NCBI RefSeq assembly: GCF_947502395.1
Contig: NZ_CANMZM010000002.1
Span: 1-64,000, forward strand
Length of the DNA stretch: 64,000 bases
Source: an uncultured Erythrobacter sp.
Lineage (GTDB): Bacteria; Pseudomonadota; Alphaproteobacteria; Sphingomonadales; Sphingomonadaceae
Direction of reading: 5' to 3'
Part shown: piece by piece, positions 44,157 to 53,117 of the stretch
Numbering within the stretch: the stretch's first letter is position 1
How the letters are laid out: each line of letters begins with the position of its first letter
Position numbers and translations under genes: made by a program
The notes under the pieces: model-generated
What the model saw: the letters and a program-made list of their open reading frames with translations, nothing else
Told to the model about the DNA's origin: nothing
Databases searched by the model: none

Positions 44157-45444
44157 TCAATCCGCAGAGAGAGGCGAGTTTTCGAAAGGTTGGACTATCC
44201 TGCTTGCCGGGGTGCTCGGCGTCGCTTGCGGTGCATCGCCGATCCCATTCAACGTTATCGGCTTTACTGTCGATCCGCTGATTGCTGAGTTTGGCTGGAC
44301 CCGCACCGAAATCCTCTTCCCAATCACGATCTTCGGCGTGACTGCGAGCCTGCTTGCGCCCCTCTTTGGATCGCTTGCAGATACACATGGGGTGCGCAAA
44401 GTGGCCTTGTGGTCGCTGATTGCCTTTGGGCTGTCCTTTGCAGCGATTAGTTTCACGCCAACCGCAGCAGCAACGTCGACGCTGTACACCTACTACGCGC
44501 TCTGGATGCTGGTCGGACTGGTCGGAATTGGATCGACTCCGGTTACGTGGAGCCGGGCGATCAACCTGTGGTTCTTCAAACATAGGGGCCTAGCGCTCGG
44601 CATTCTGCTGCTCGGCACCAGCCTTGCTGCCATTGTGGTGCCAAAGCTCGCGGTTTGGGCAATCGAGACGCAAGGCTGGCGCGCGATGTTCGCCATGGTT
44701 GCCATGCTGCCGCTGTTCGTCGCGCTGCCCATTGCCTTCTTCCTGTTCCGCGAACCACGCCCCGAAGAACGCCCCAAAGCTATCGAAAGCGCGAGCGGCA
44801 AGCTTACAGGGGTCGAGCTTAAAGCAGCGCTCAAAGACTATCGCTTTTGGCTGATCTGGCTCTCCATCGCGATTATCGCGACCGCGTTTGGCGGGGCCTT
44901 CATCAATATGCCAACTATGCTGGGTGATCGCGGGATCAGCCAGCAAGACGCAGCGAGCGTTATGGGCATCCTCGGCATCGGAATTCTCACAGGCCGGGTT
45001 GCGACGGGGGCTTTGCTCGACCGTTTTTGGCAGGGCTTCGTCGCTTTCCCGCTGCTTTGTCTTCCCGCGTTCTCGTGTTTCATCCTGCTGAGCGGCGATG
45101 TCACATTTGTGATGGCCGGTATGGCAGGATTCCTCTTAGGCTTCGCCGCGGGCGCAGAGAGCGACCTTATCGCCTATCTTACCGGCCGCTATTTCGGCAT
45201 GGCGCATTACGGCAAAATCTACGGCATGCTTTATATGCCCTTTGGCCTCTTCAGCGCTTTGTCACCGATCATCTACGCTTACGTGCGCGATACCACCGGA
45301 AGCTACGACCCAATCCTACAAGTGGCGATGTTCGCCTTTGTGATAGGTGGCGGATTGCTGCTGTTCTTGGGCAAATACCCCGCTGAGTTACCCGAGGCCG
45401 AAGACGACACTTCCGCCCCCTCCCCTGAATTGGAGCCTGCTTGA
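44143..45444 (+). CDS. MFS transporter (first)
   Basis: 433 residues with about twelve transmembrane helices. The loop 2-3 motif appears as GSLADTHGVRKVAL (about 80-93), and IPFNVIGFTVDPLIAEFGWTRTEI is typical of monocarboxylate-type/OFA MFS proteins. It should carry the substrate or a breakdown product across the inner membrane after receptor-mediated import. The GTG start at 44143 overlaps the VOC gene by 14 bases, and its stop overlaps the next ATG (TGATG). Confidence 0.9.
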   Translation: MQANDQSAERGEFSKGWTILLAGVLGVACGASPIPFNVIGFTVDPLIAEFGWTRTEILFPITIFGVTASLLAPLFGSLADTHGVRKVALWSLIAFGLSFAAISFTPTAAATSTLYTYYALWMLVGLVGIGSTPVTWSRAINLWFFKHRGLALGILLLGTSLAAIVVPKLAVWAIETQGWRAMFAMVAMLPLFVALPIAFFLFREPRPEERPKAIESASGKLTGVELKAALKDYRFWLIWLSIAIIATAFGGAFINMPTMLGDRGISQQDAASVMGILGIGILTGRVATGALLDRFWQGFVAFPLLCLPAFSCFILLSGDVTFVMAGMAGFLLGFAAGAESDLIAYLTGRYFGMAHYGKIYGMLYMPFGLFSALSPIIYAYVRDTTGSYDPILQVAMFAFVIGGGLLLFLGKYPAELPEAEDDTSAPSPELEPA

Positions 45445-47000
45445 TGGCCAGCCTAGCCTCCACATCCAACGGCCTAGTTGCCAGCCTAAAAGCGACCGGC
45501 GCTGAGGTCCTCGATGACCCAGCAAGCCTCGATTTCTACGCCCACGACATCTACGATCGCGGCGCTGATCTTGCGGCAGTGGTTCGACCAAAGGACAAGC
45601 ACCAACTCGCAAGCGCAGTCAAAGCGGCGACCGATGCCGGACACCCCGTGGCCCCGCGTGGCGGCGGGATGAGCTACACCGGCGGCTACACACAAGTTCA
45701 GGCAGGCGCGGTCCTCTTTGACCTAGCGGAAATGAACCGCGTGCTCGAAGTCGACGATGTGTCGATGACGGTCACGGTTGAAGCAGGCTGCACTTGGGCG
45801 GCGCTTAAAGAGCGCCTCGCTCACCATCATTTGCGCACGCCGATGTGGGGCACGCTTTCGGGGCTCAAAGCGACAATCGGCGGCGGGATGAGCCAGAACG
45901 GAATTTTCTGGGGCACGGGGCGATACGGCTCGGCTGTGCAAAGCTGCAACTCGCTCGAAGTCGTCCTTGCTGATGGAACACTGCTGAACACCGGAAAGAA
46001 GCACACTCGCCCCTATGGCCCTGACCTCACTGGTCTCTTCCTTGGCGACACGGGTGCATTGGGCATCAAGGCGACAGTCATGCTAAGGCTCATCCCGGAA
46101 GCAGACTTCCATGCCTATGCCAGCTTCGCCTTTGACGATGCAGCGGGGTGGTTTGCCGCCGCCACTGCAATCGAGCGGCAAGGCATCGCGACCGAGTGCT
46201 TCGGGTTTGATCCCTACCTCAACGCCATCCGCATGAAGCGCGACAGCCTCACCAGCGACGCCAAGCAGCTGGTCGGCATGATGAAAAAGCAGGGCGGCGT
46301 TTTGAAAGCCCTCAAAGAAGGCGCAAAAGTCATCGCAGCGGGTCGCGATTTCTTGAAAGACGCGAACTTCTCTCTCCACATTCTGGCCGAAGCGCGCATT
46401 CAAGCGGCCGCCGATGCCGATGTCGAAATCGCACGGCAAATCGTCGCCCAATATGGCGGGCGCGAAGTTGAGAACACGATCCCCAAGATCATCCGCGCCA
46501 ATCCGTTTGGACCGCTGAATTCCATCCTCGGCCCCGACGGTGAACGCTGGGCACCGATCCACGGGCTGGTTTCTCATGGCCGCTCTGCAGAGTGCTTTGC
46601 CGCCTTTGAACGGTTGTTCGCAGAACACACCGATGAGATGGAGCGGCTCGGTGTTCACTACGGCACTCTTGTAGCTGCTGTCGGCGGTGCGGGCATGGTG
46701 ATCGAGCCGTGCCTCTATTGGCCCGATGCGCGCAATCCGGTGATCGAGGACACGATTGAAGCGGCGCACCTCAAAAAGCTGCCCAAGCATAAGCCCAATG
46801 CCGATGCCTGGGCGCTGACACAGAAACTCAAGGCTGCGATTGTCGACATCTTCTACGACCACGACGCCGCGCATTTCCAAATCGGGCGGACCTATCGGTA
46901 CCGCGACAGCCTTCATCCACGCGCAGATGCGTTGCTTAAGGCGGCAAAGGCCGAACTTGACCCCAAGGGCATGATGAACCCGGGATCGCTTGGATTATAA
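45444..47000 (+). CDS. FAD-linked oxidase of the VAO family
   Basis: About 518 residues. The N-terminal FAD_binding_4 (PCMH) domain has VVRPKDKHQLASAVKAATDAGHPVAPRGGGMSYTGG and ATIGGGMSQNGIFWGTGRYG; the C-terminal FAD-oxidase domain closes with a substrate cap and a FQIGRTYRYRDS stretch. Relatives include vanillyl-alcohol oxidase, 4-cresol hydroxylase, glycolate and D-lactate dehydrogenases. It would oxidise a hydroxyl or activated C-H of the substrate. The ATG at 45444 overlaps the MFS stop, and the next gene begins at the base after its stop. Confidence 0.88.
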   Translation: MASLASTSNGLVASLKATGAEVLDDPASLDFYAHDIYDRGADLAAVVRPKDKHQLASAVKAATDAGHPVAPRGGGMSYTGGYTQVQAGAVLFDLAEMNRVLEVDDVSMTVTVEAGCTWAALKERLAHHHLRTPMWGTLSGLKATIGGGMSQNGIFWGTGRYGSAVQSCNSLEVVLADGTLLNTGKKHTRPYGPDLTGLFLGDTGALGIKATVMLRLIPEADFHAYASFAFDDAAGWFAAATAIERQGIATECFGFDPYLNAIRMKRDSLTSDAKQLVGMMKKQGGVLKALKEGAKVIAAGRDFLKDANFSLHILAEARIQAAADADVEIARQIVAQYGGREVENTIPKIIRANPFGPLNSILGPDGERWAPIHGLVSHGRSAECFAAFERLFAEHTDEMERLGVHYGTLVAAVGGAGMVIEPCLYWPDARNPVIEDTIEAAHLKKLPKHKPNADAWALTQKLKAAIVDIFYDHDAAHFQIGRTYRYRDSLHPRADALLKAAKAELDPKGMMNPGSLGL

Positions 47001-48200
47001 ATGGCGTTAGAGCTTGATCGAAGGCGGGCATTAGCCAGTTCCATTTTGACTGGTGGCCTTCTGGCTGCAATGGCAAGCGCGGCTCCGATTTCGGCTGTAA
47101 GGGGCCAAGAAAAGAGGGGAAAGCCGGAAGGCGAGAATATGAGCGACACCTCAACCTATTCAGCAATGGCGATGCAGCTGACCGCACGCTCGCTCGAACG
47201 CCTGCCGGATGCTGCAGCGGCGCGGGCGGCAATCTTGGAGCATATCGCGGAGATCGAAGGACAAATCCGCACCAGTTCGATCTTTGTCGCGCAATACTCT
47301 GGAAAGCCGGTGAAGCTGGTGGTGCTCCCGGAATATCTGTTCACCTCCTATCCCGGGCGTATCTCAATTGAGGACTTCGCCGCCCGTGTCGGCTTTGCTG
47401 CCAACGGCCCAGAGTACGAAGCACTCGGCGGTGTCGCCCAGCGTTTGGGAATGTTCCTTGCGGGCAACGCCTATGAGACCGACGGAGCCTTTCCCGGCTT
47501 CTATTTTCAGACCTGCTTTATCGTCGCGCCCTCGGGTGATGTGGTGCTGCGCTATCGCCGCCTGTTGTCGATGTTTGCGCCAAGCCCCCACGATGTCTGG
47601 GACGCCTATCTCGACAAATATGGGCTCGACGGGGTGTTCCCAGTCGCGCAGACCGAGATCGGCAACCTCGCCCCGATTGCCTCAGAGGAAATCCTCTATC
47701 CTGAGATTGCGCGCGCTCTGGCTCTGCGTGGTGCAGAGGTGTTTTGCCATTCGTCGAGCGAAGTCGGCTCACCCATCGCGACCAACAAGGACATCGCCAA
47801 ACAAGCGCGCGCGTTTGAAAACCTTGCCTATGTCGTCTCCTCCAACACCGCCGGGATTTCGGGGACCGCGATGCCGCTTTCAAGCGCGGAAGGAAACAGC
47901 CAGGTGGTCGATTGGAAAGGCCGCGTGGTGGCGCAAAGCGGCGACGGCGAAACCTTCACCGCATTCTCCACCATCGACCTTGGCGCGCTTCGCGAGGCTC
48001 GCCGCACCCCGGCGATGACCAACTACCTCGCCCGCCAGCGCCCCGCTCTGTTCGCTGAGGCCTATGCCGCAGCCGCTGAACCTTTTCGTGGTCCCAATGG
48101 GATGAGCGACGGAGGCACTCCCGCGATTCCCGACCGCGACTATTTCCGCCGCGCCCAAGCCGAAATCATTGAACGCCTTAGCAAGGCGGGAGTGATCTGA
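47001..48200 (+). CDS. Nitrilase-superfamily protein lacking the catalytic Cys
   Basis: 399 residues of the carbon-nitrogen hydrolase fold. The first catalytic Glu is kept (VVLPEYLF, Glu111). In the place of the catalytic Lys (YRK in amidases) the protein has YRRLL (Arg187), and where the Cys nucleophile should be it has IASEEILYPE, with Ser228. Both changes were read directly from the codons. The protein is either inactive, a Ser variant, or a binding/scaffold protein. The N-terminus (LDRRRALASSILTGGLLAAMASAAP) looks like a Tat signal; an internal ATG at 47139 with a GGAAGG-type box would give a cytoplasmic form. Confidence 0.82.
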   Translation: MALELDRRRALASSILTGGLLAAMASAAPISAVRGQEKRGKPEGENMSDTSTYSAMAMQLTARSLERLPDAAAARAAILEHIAEIEGQIRTSSIFVAQYSGKPVKLVVLPEYLFTSYPGRISIEDFAARVGFAANGPEYEALGGVAQRLGMFLAGNAYETDGAFPGFYFQTCFIVAPSGDVVLRYRRLLSMFAPSPHDVWDAYLDKYGLDGVFPVAQTEIGNLAPIASEEILYPEIARALALRGAEVFCHSSSEVGSPIATNKDIAKQARAFENLAYVVSSNTAGISGTAMPLSSAEGNSQVVDWKGRVVAQSGDGETFTAFSTIDLGALREARRTPAMTNYLARQRPALFAEAYAAAAEPFRGPNGMSDGGTPAIPDRDYFRRAQAEIIERLSKAGVI

Positions 48201-48922
48201 TGAAGCACCGTAATGTGCGTGGCAAAATTCGCTATTCCTCGATGAAACCGGGGATGGAGGGTCAGGAGCGCGGGCGCGAATGGTTCAACTTCTCGCACCA
48301 CGAAGATGGCTCAGTCATCATGAGCGCGCAGTGCGAGATTGAAGAGCCGGATCCCACGGTCCTTCGCAATATCACCTGTCACATTGGTCCTGATCGAAAG
48401 CCGCAGAACCTGTTGGTGCATTTGACCTTGGGCGATGAGTTCTTGGGTTCAGGCTGGATGCGCTTTGACCAAGCCTCCAATCAAATTGTGTGTGAGAGCT
48501 TTGGCCCCGGCATTGGGCGCAATTCAGAGACCCGCGAGGCAGTCGAGTTCGACGCCTTCGGTACGCACCCGGTTGTCGGCGACGGCTTCACCACCCGCCT
48601 GATGGATGTGAGCAAGGGCCCGCACAAAAGACGGCTCAGATTCTACCTCCCCTCCCCCGATCACCGCGGTGCAACCGCCCCGCAGATCGCCTACCTCGAA
48701 ATGACGATGGAATATGTTGGTGAGGTGGAAAAGACGGTCGAAGCGGGCACTTTCCAGTGTCGTCACTACCGCTATGTCGATGACAGCGATGACGGTATGG
48801 GCGGCACGCGCCACCCCGATATGAACATGTGGGTGACCGCCGATGACGATGCAATTCTCGTCTATTCAGCGATCGATGGGTATATGATGAACTGCTACGA
48901 GCTCGTCGAACTGGAGCGGTAA
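48200..48922 (+). CDS. Conserved protein of unknown function, 240 residues
   Basis: No family was recognised. The sequence is soluble, rich in aromatic residues and beta-type, with no signal peptide or membrane helix; notable segments are GREWFNFSHHEDGSVIMSA, LGSGWMRFDQ and CRHYRYVDDSDDGMGG. The pattern recalls lipocalin- or DUF3108-like barrels. The ATG overlaps the last base of the nitrilase-homologue stop (TGATG), so it belongs to the receptor operon. Its stop is one base from the stop of the convergent gene. Confidence 0.6.
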   Translation: MKHRNVRGKIRYSSMKPGMEGQERGREWFNFSHHEDGSVIMSAQCEIEEPDPTVLRNITCHIGPDRKPQNLLVHLTLGDEFLGSGWMRFDQASNQIVCESFGPGIGRNSETREAVEFDAFGTHPVVGDGFTTRLMDVSKGPHKRRLRFYLPSPDHRGATAPQIAYLEMTMEYVGEVEKTVEAGTFQCRHYRYVDDSDDGMGGTRHPDMNMWVTADDDAILVYSAIDGYMMNCYELVELER

Positions 48923-48923
48923 G

Positions 48924-49424
48924 TCAGCGCTCTATTTGTTCGACACCGTCCGCCGGAAATTCCGAAACAAAGGTGTTGTCGCCGACCTTGCCCACCATAT
49001 CTTCGCGAAGCGGTGCCTCTGGGTAGACCCGCACGCTGTAGTCGCCTGCACTGGGGTTTTGGCGCAAGGGTAAGATGGTTTCCTGATAGGTCTTGCTGTA
49101 CCAGAATGCGCGGGCGTTTTCGAGGCAGGGGAAGCGGACGTTCAAGGTGGTGTGGCGCGGATCCTCGGTCCCGTCAAATATCTCCAAAGTGCGCGGGATA
49201 TTGAGGTAATATCCGCCCAGTTCCTCGTAGATTTTGCTCTCTGCGATGGCGCGGGCGTATTGGCCCATGCGCTCGCGATCGAGGGTAAGGCCGGTGACGA
49301 CCATGATGACAGGTTGGTCACAGGTCGCTTGCGGCGGGGGTCCAGCACGCTCGGTCTCGCTCTGTGCCATTGCGGGCCCAGCCAAAAGCAGAACAACCGC
49401 TGCAAGGGCGCCAAATCTCATCAT
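48924..49424 (-). CDS. Secreted DUF1330-like protein
   Basis: 166 residues with a signal peptide (MMRFGALAAVVLLLAGPAMAQ). The mature part fits the DUF1330 dimeric alpha/beta barrel: VIMVVTGLTLDRERMGQYARAIAES, IYEELGGYYLN and RFPCLENARAFWYSKTYQETILPLR. The role is unknown. It is the last gene of the minus-strand operon starting at 53801 and overlaps the preceding gene by ATGA. Confidence 0.7.
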   Translation of the reverse strand: MMRFGALAAVVLLLAGPAMAQSETERAGPPPQATCDQPVIMVVTGLTLDRERMGQYARAIAESKIYEELGGYYLNIPRTLEIFDGTEDPRHTTLNVRFPCLENARAFWYSKTYQETILPLRQNPSAGDYSVRVYPEAPLREDMVGKVGDNTFVSEFPADGVEQIER

Positions 49425-49879
49425 CCCTCGATCCTTTTCTCATCGCACAAGGTACGCTTCCATGGCTCCTTGCCCTTAAACCACTGCCAAGTGCGCGCGC
49501 GGGTTTGCGCTTCCGGAAAGAGGCCAATCATTTCGACATAGCATGCGCCCGGGACATCCAAGCGGTCAAGCCGCAGCATGATCGTGTGTTCATGTGTCTG
49601 CCAGCCATAGCCGGAGAAGCGGTCGGTGTCCCAAATGAGGCGATCCCCAACAAGTTTTCCGCCGAACTCAACATGCATCTCGCGTCCATCGGCCCAATTG
49701 ATCCAATTGTGCTGTACGTAATACCATTCGCCCTCCTCCGGAAATTCGCAGCGGGTTTTGACGCGGCGTTCGTCCAGCAATTGGCCGTCCAGATCAATGT
49801 CACGATACCAGCCGTCCCAATACCCCTCGTGCAGCAGCATTGCGGGCATCGCCGCCTGCAAATCTGCACGGTGACCCAT
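49421..49879 (-). CDS. DUF3598/calycin-like protein (copy 1)
   Basis: About 152 residues. It resembles the protein at 55254-55763: both begin MxxLxxHEGxWDG and carry a W-rich beta pattern (NWINWADGREMHVEF, RLIWDTDRFSGYGWQ, RTWQWFKGKEPWKRTL). The fold looks like a small lipocalin-type barrel that could bind or act on a hydrophobic ligand. The ATG at 49879 overlaps the aldehyde-dehydrogenase stop by one base. Confidence 0.6.
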   Translation of the reverse strand: MGHRADLQAAMPAMLLHEGYWDGWYRDIDLDGQLLDERRVKTRCEFPEEGEWYYVQHNWINWADGREMHVEFGGKLVGDRLIWDTDRFSGYGWQTHEHTIMLRLDRLDVPGACYVEMIGLFPEAQTRARTWQWFKGKEPWKRTLCDEKRIEG

Positions 49880-51294
49880 CAACCTTGCCCTTCGCGGTAG
49901 GCGTCGATGGGGAGCGCTTGGCCGGTCTGCGCGATCATGGCTCTATGCCGAAGGAAGCGAAGGAGACCTTCATCGCCCATACGGCTCGGCCCAAGGCCAG
50001 AGGTTTTGCGCGAGTGGTTGGTCGCATCGTTGACCATGGTCGTTAGCGCTCCATCTTGAAGGCTAATTGCTCCTGCTTCAAGACACGCCCCGACCTGGAC
50101 AGCCTCCTCCAAAGAGCCAGCAAGCACAGCAGCAGACAAGCCATAAGTCGTATCATTTGCAAGCGCGATGGCTTGTTCAAGATCATCGCAGATCTTCACC
50201 GGCAGAACCGGTCCAAAGGTCTCGTCGCGCAGTACGGCCATATCCGGAGTTACGTCCGCGAGAACAGTGGGACGCAAATAGTTTGCGCCACCTAGCTGCT
50301 CCACTTTTCCACCAGTGAGAACTCGAGCACCTTGGGACACAGCCTCTTCGATCTGTGCCTGTACTTTGCCCGCTTGATCCGGGAAAATGAAGGGTCCGAT
50401 ATGGCCCTGTTTTGGATCGGGGTAAGTGATTTCGACTTGCTCTGCCGCTTCGACCAGAGCCGTCAGGAACGGCTCAGCAATCTCTCGTGCAACAAAGATG
50501 CGCTCAATCGACTGACAGGCTTGTCCAGTGGCCACGATTGAGGCGCGCAAGGCAACTCCGGCTGCCCAGTGCGGATCAGCGCTGGCGGTAACGATCATCG
50601 GGTCTTTGCCGCCAAGTTCGAGGTTCGCTGGGATGAGCTGCCGCGCAGCCGCCTCAGCCACTTTACGCCCGGTCGCGGTTGAGCCGGTGAAGCAGACGTA
50701 GTCGACCTCTTCGATCAGAGCCTGCCCCACCTCTGCACCGCCCATTACATAGGCGAGCGGCAATTCGGACACTTCTGCGAGCACCTCGCGCAACGGCTCA
50801 GAAAAGCGCGGGGTTACTTCGGATGGTTTCACCAAGGCCGCACAGCCCGCCATCAGTGCGGGAACCGCATCGATATGGCTGAGGATCACCGGGAAATTCC
50901 ACGGAGCGATTGCGCCAAACAGAGGATAGGCCGAATAGTCGGAGCGTATCTCAAAACCCGGTGTGGCGGAGGGTTTGCTTACGCGATCCAGCCCAACGAA
51001 TAGCTTCGGCCCAAGCTCGGCCCAACGACGAATATTGTTAGAAAGCGCCTCAACCTCAATCCAGGAGATAGCGTGGCGACCCGTGTCGACAGCGAGCGCC
51101 TCCGCGATCGGGCCTGCCGCCGCATCGACGGCATCGGCGAACTTGAGCATTACTGCAGCTCGACCCTCTGGACCGAGTGCCTCCCATGCGGGTTGCGCAT
51201 CTCTGAGGCGCGTGGCCTCTGACGCTATCTCAGCTCGCGAATTGACCGCAAATTCGTAGTCCGCCTCGCCAGTGCGCGGGTTATGCGCTCTCAT
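49879..51294 (-). CDS. Aldehyde dehydrogenase
   Basis: About 471 residues of the NAD(P)-dependent aldehyde dehydrogenase superfamily. Family segments are GAIAPWNFPVILS, the nucleotide-binding FTGSTATGRKV, the Glu-containing NLELGGKDPMIV, the catalytic Cys in GQACQSIERIFV, and DETFGPVLPV. It would oxidise an aldehyde to an acid, for example a semialdehyde from a lyase step. The ATG at 51294 overlaps the deacetylase-like stop by ATGA. Confidence 0.93.
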   Translation of the reverse strand: MRAHNPRTGEADYEFAVNSRAEIASEATRLRDAQPAWEALGPEGRAAVMLKFADAVDAAAGPIAEALAVDTGRHAISWIEVEALSNNIRRWAELGPKLFVGLDRVSKPSATPGFEIRSDYSAYPLFGAIAPWNFPVILSHIDAVPALMAGCAALVKPSEVTPRFSEPLREVLAEVSELPLAYVMGGAEVGQALIEEVDYVCFTGSTATGRKVAEAAARQLIPANLELGGKDPMIVTASADPHWAAGVALRASIVATGQACQSIERIFVAREIAEPFLTALVEAAEQVEITYPDPKQGHIGPFIFPDQAGKVQAQIEEAVSQGARVLTGGKVEQLGGANYLRPTVLADVTPDMAVLRDETFGPVLPVKICDDLEQAIALANDTTYGLSAAVLAGSLEEAVQVGACLEAGAISLQDGALTTMVNDATNHSRKTSGLGPSRMGDEGLLRFLRHRAMIAQTGQALPIDAYREGQG

Positions 51295-52220
51295 TGTTGA
51301 GCTTCCCATTCGGCAACTATCTCCGCCCCCGGTGCAATCCACGCCTCAGCCTGATTGGCAAGGTCTGCGAGCAAATCTTCGAGTGCGCTAACTCGATAGG
51401 GTTGGCCGATGATGTAGGGTGTCAGGTGGATTGGTAGCATCCGTCCGCCACCTTTGGTGTAGGCCGTCCCTTTCGCCTCAGCGGCGAGCCAGTCAAAAGC
51501 ATCGCGCATCATCTGCGCCCAGCCTTGCGCTGAATGCTGCTGCGTTGCGATAATCATGCGGTCGGAGAGTTCGGTGTTGAGCGGCAGGTTGATCAGGCCG
51601 TTCCTGAAGCGATAGGGGAGCTCATCGTTCACCCAGTCGCAGGTGTAGGTTAGGCCATGCTCGGCGATCAAATCGGCGGTGCACCAGCTTTGCGAACGCG
51701 CGATTGAGTACCAGCCGTTCGGCTTAACCCCGCTCGCTGCCTCAAGCCGGGTAAGGCTATCCGAGATCAAAGCGCGCTCTTGCGCCTCTGGCAAATCCGA
51801 GGTGATCGTCCCGTTCATATCCGTTGAATGGGCGATAATCTCATGGCCATCGGCCAGCACCGCTTCGATCAGCTCAGGATAGCGCTCGGCCACAGCCGCA
51901 TTGGTCGCAAAGCTTGCTTTCACACCGGCGGCCTTAAACGCCTCCAGCATCCGCCACACGCCGACCCGATTGCCATAGTCGCGCACCGTGTAGTGGCGGT
52001 AATCGGGATAGGGCGTGACCATATGTCCCGGCGCGCGGAAGGGTGTGTCTTCGGGCGTTATCGGAAACCACTCAAGGCTGACGCACAGCCAGACCGCAAC
52101 CGATTTGCCCTCAGGCCAAGTGACCGACGCACGCTCATGCATGTTCGACCAGTCGTAAAACTCATGATCATAGCCTTCGCGGCGATGCGGATAGGTGGTG
52201 TAGTTGTCCGGAAGGCTCAT
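51291..52220 (-). CDS. PuuE-like NodB-fold amidohydrolase (second)
   Basis: About 309 residues from the ATG at 52220. WPEGKSVAVWLCVSLEWFP and DYGNRVGVWRMLEAFKAAGVKASFATN are the first strands of the deacetylase barrel. The metal-site region reads GHEIIAHSTDMNGTITSDLPEAQERAL, keeping one His of the usual pair, then GVKPNGWYSIARSQSWCTADLIAEHGLTYTCDWVNDELPY. This is the pattern of the PuuE/allantoinase-type branch, suggesting C-N rather than N-acetyl sugar hydrolysis. ATGA overlaps with both neighbours. Confidence 0.8.
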   Translation of the reverse strand: MSLPDNYTTYPHRREGYDHEFYDWSNMHERASVTWPEGKSVAVWLCVSLEWFPITPEDTPFRAPGHMVTPYPDYRHYTVRDYGNRVGVWRMLEAFKAAGVKASFATNAAVAERYPELIEAVLADGHEIIAHSTDMNGTITSDLPEAQERALISDSLTRLEAASGVKPNGWYSIARSQSWCTADLIAEHGLTYTCDWVNDELPYRFRNGLINLPLNTELSDRMIIATQQHSAQGWAQMMRDAFDWLAAEAKGTAYTKGGGRMLPIHLTPYIIGQPYRVSALEDLLADLANQAEAWIAPGAEIVAEWEAQQ

Positions 52221-53113
52221 TGGGCTGCCCTCCAATGGTCAACAATCTCGCCTGCTCGCGCCTTCCAGCAACGCGGATCGGCAGCGATATGGGCGAGCGC
52301 ATCTTCAAACGGGCCAATGCGGTGTGGCTGACCGATCAAATAGGCGTGCAACGGGATACACATAACCGTCCCAGAGCCGGTACGCTCGCCTTCCTCGGCA
52401 AGCCGCTCATACTGTTGGATCAGGCAATCGGCATATTCGCGGCCCGACATGCCATAGACGTTGAAGCCGTAGTGGTCGTTGACCTCTAAGCTATAGGGGA
52501 TCGAGGCGAGCTCGCCCCCGCCCCCTTTAGTCGCGACCTTCACCTCCTGCACTTGGTCATCGTGATACAGGTCGCAGGTGTAGGTGAAGCCATACTCAGC
52601 CAGCAGATCAAGCGTGCGCGGTGTGTGAGTCAGCGCAGGGGCAAGCCAGCCGCGAATGCGCTGTCCTGTGGCACGCCCCACCGTCGCAATCGAATCTTCG
52701 ATGATTGCGCGCTCTTGAGCCTCGGACATGCCGTAGGAATAGCGCGTGTTGTAAATGCCGTGGCTGAAGAACTCCCAACCTCGCTCTGCTCCATCAGCGA
52801 CAACCTCCGGGTGATGATCGCAAAGGGCCACCGACAGGCTGACCGAGCCCGGAAAGCCATGACGGCTCATCACATCGGCCATGCGCCAATGGCTCACCCG
52901 GTTTGAATGATCGCGGTAGGAATAGCCAACGACATCGGGATGCGCTTTGGACCAGGGTTTACGCTGCGGGTTCGCAGGCGGATCGATCTCGTAATACTCA
53001 AGATTGGGCGCGACCCACACCGCGCAAGTTTTGCCTTCAGGCCATGCGAGCTTTGGGCGGGCCCTATAGGGGGCATAGTCATAGAGTCCGGGATCAGGTG
53101 CACCTTCCTGCAT
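52217..53113 (-). CDS. PuuE-like NodB-fold amidohydrolase (third)
   Basis: About 298 residues from the ATG at 53113, four bases after the isochorismatase-like stop. It is paralogous to the next gene: WPEGKTCAVWVAPNLEYYE, DHSNRVSHWRMADVMSRHGFPGSVSLS, then FFSHGIYNTRYSYGMSEAQERAIIEDSI and RIRGWLAPALTHTPRTLDLLAEYGFTYTCDLYHDD. Only one His of the NodB His pair is present. A tandem pair could form a hetero-oligomer or handle two ring stereoisomers or intermediates. Confidence 0.8.
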   Translation of the reverse strand: MQEGAPDPGLYDYAPYRARPKLAWPEGKTCAVWVAPNLEYYEIDPPANPQRKPWSKAHPDVVGYSYRDHSNRVSHWRMADVMSRHGFPGSVSLSVALCDHHPEVVADGAERGWEFFSHGIYNTRYSYGMSEAQERAIIEDSIATVGRATGQRIRGWLAPALTHTPRTLDLLAEYGFTYTCDLYHDDQVQEVKVATKGGGGELASIPYSLEVNDHYGFNVYGMSGREYADCLIQQYERLAEEGERTGSGTVMCIPLHAYLIGQPHRIGPFEDALAHIAADPRCWKARAGEIVDHWRAAQ

Positions 53114-53117
53114 GGCC

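Noticed and set aside
46083-46916. Minus-strand open frame of 277 codons
   Set aside because: Antisense to the VAO-type oxidase gene and without family features.
52204-52215. TTGTCCGGAAGG as an eighth operator
   Set aside because: Only the left half matches, and it lies within the coding sequence of the second PuuE-like gene.
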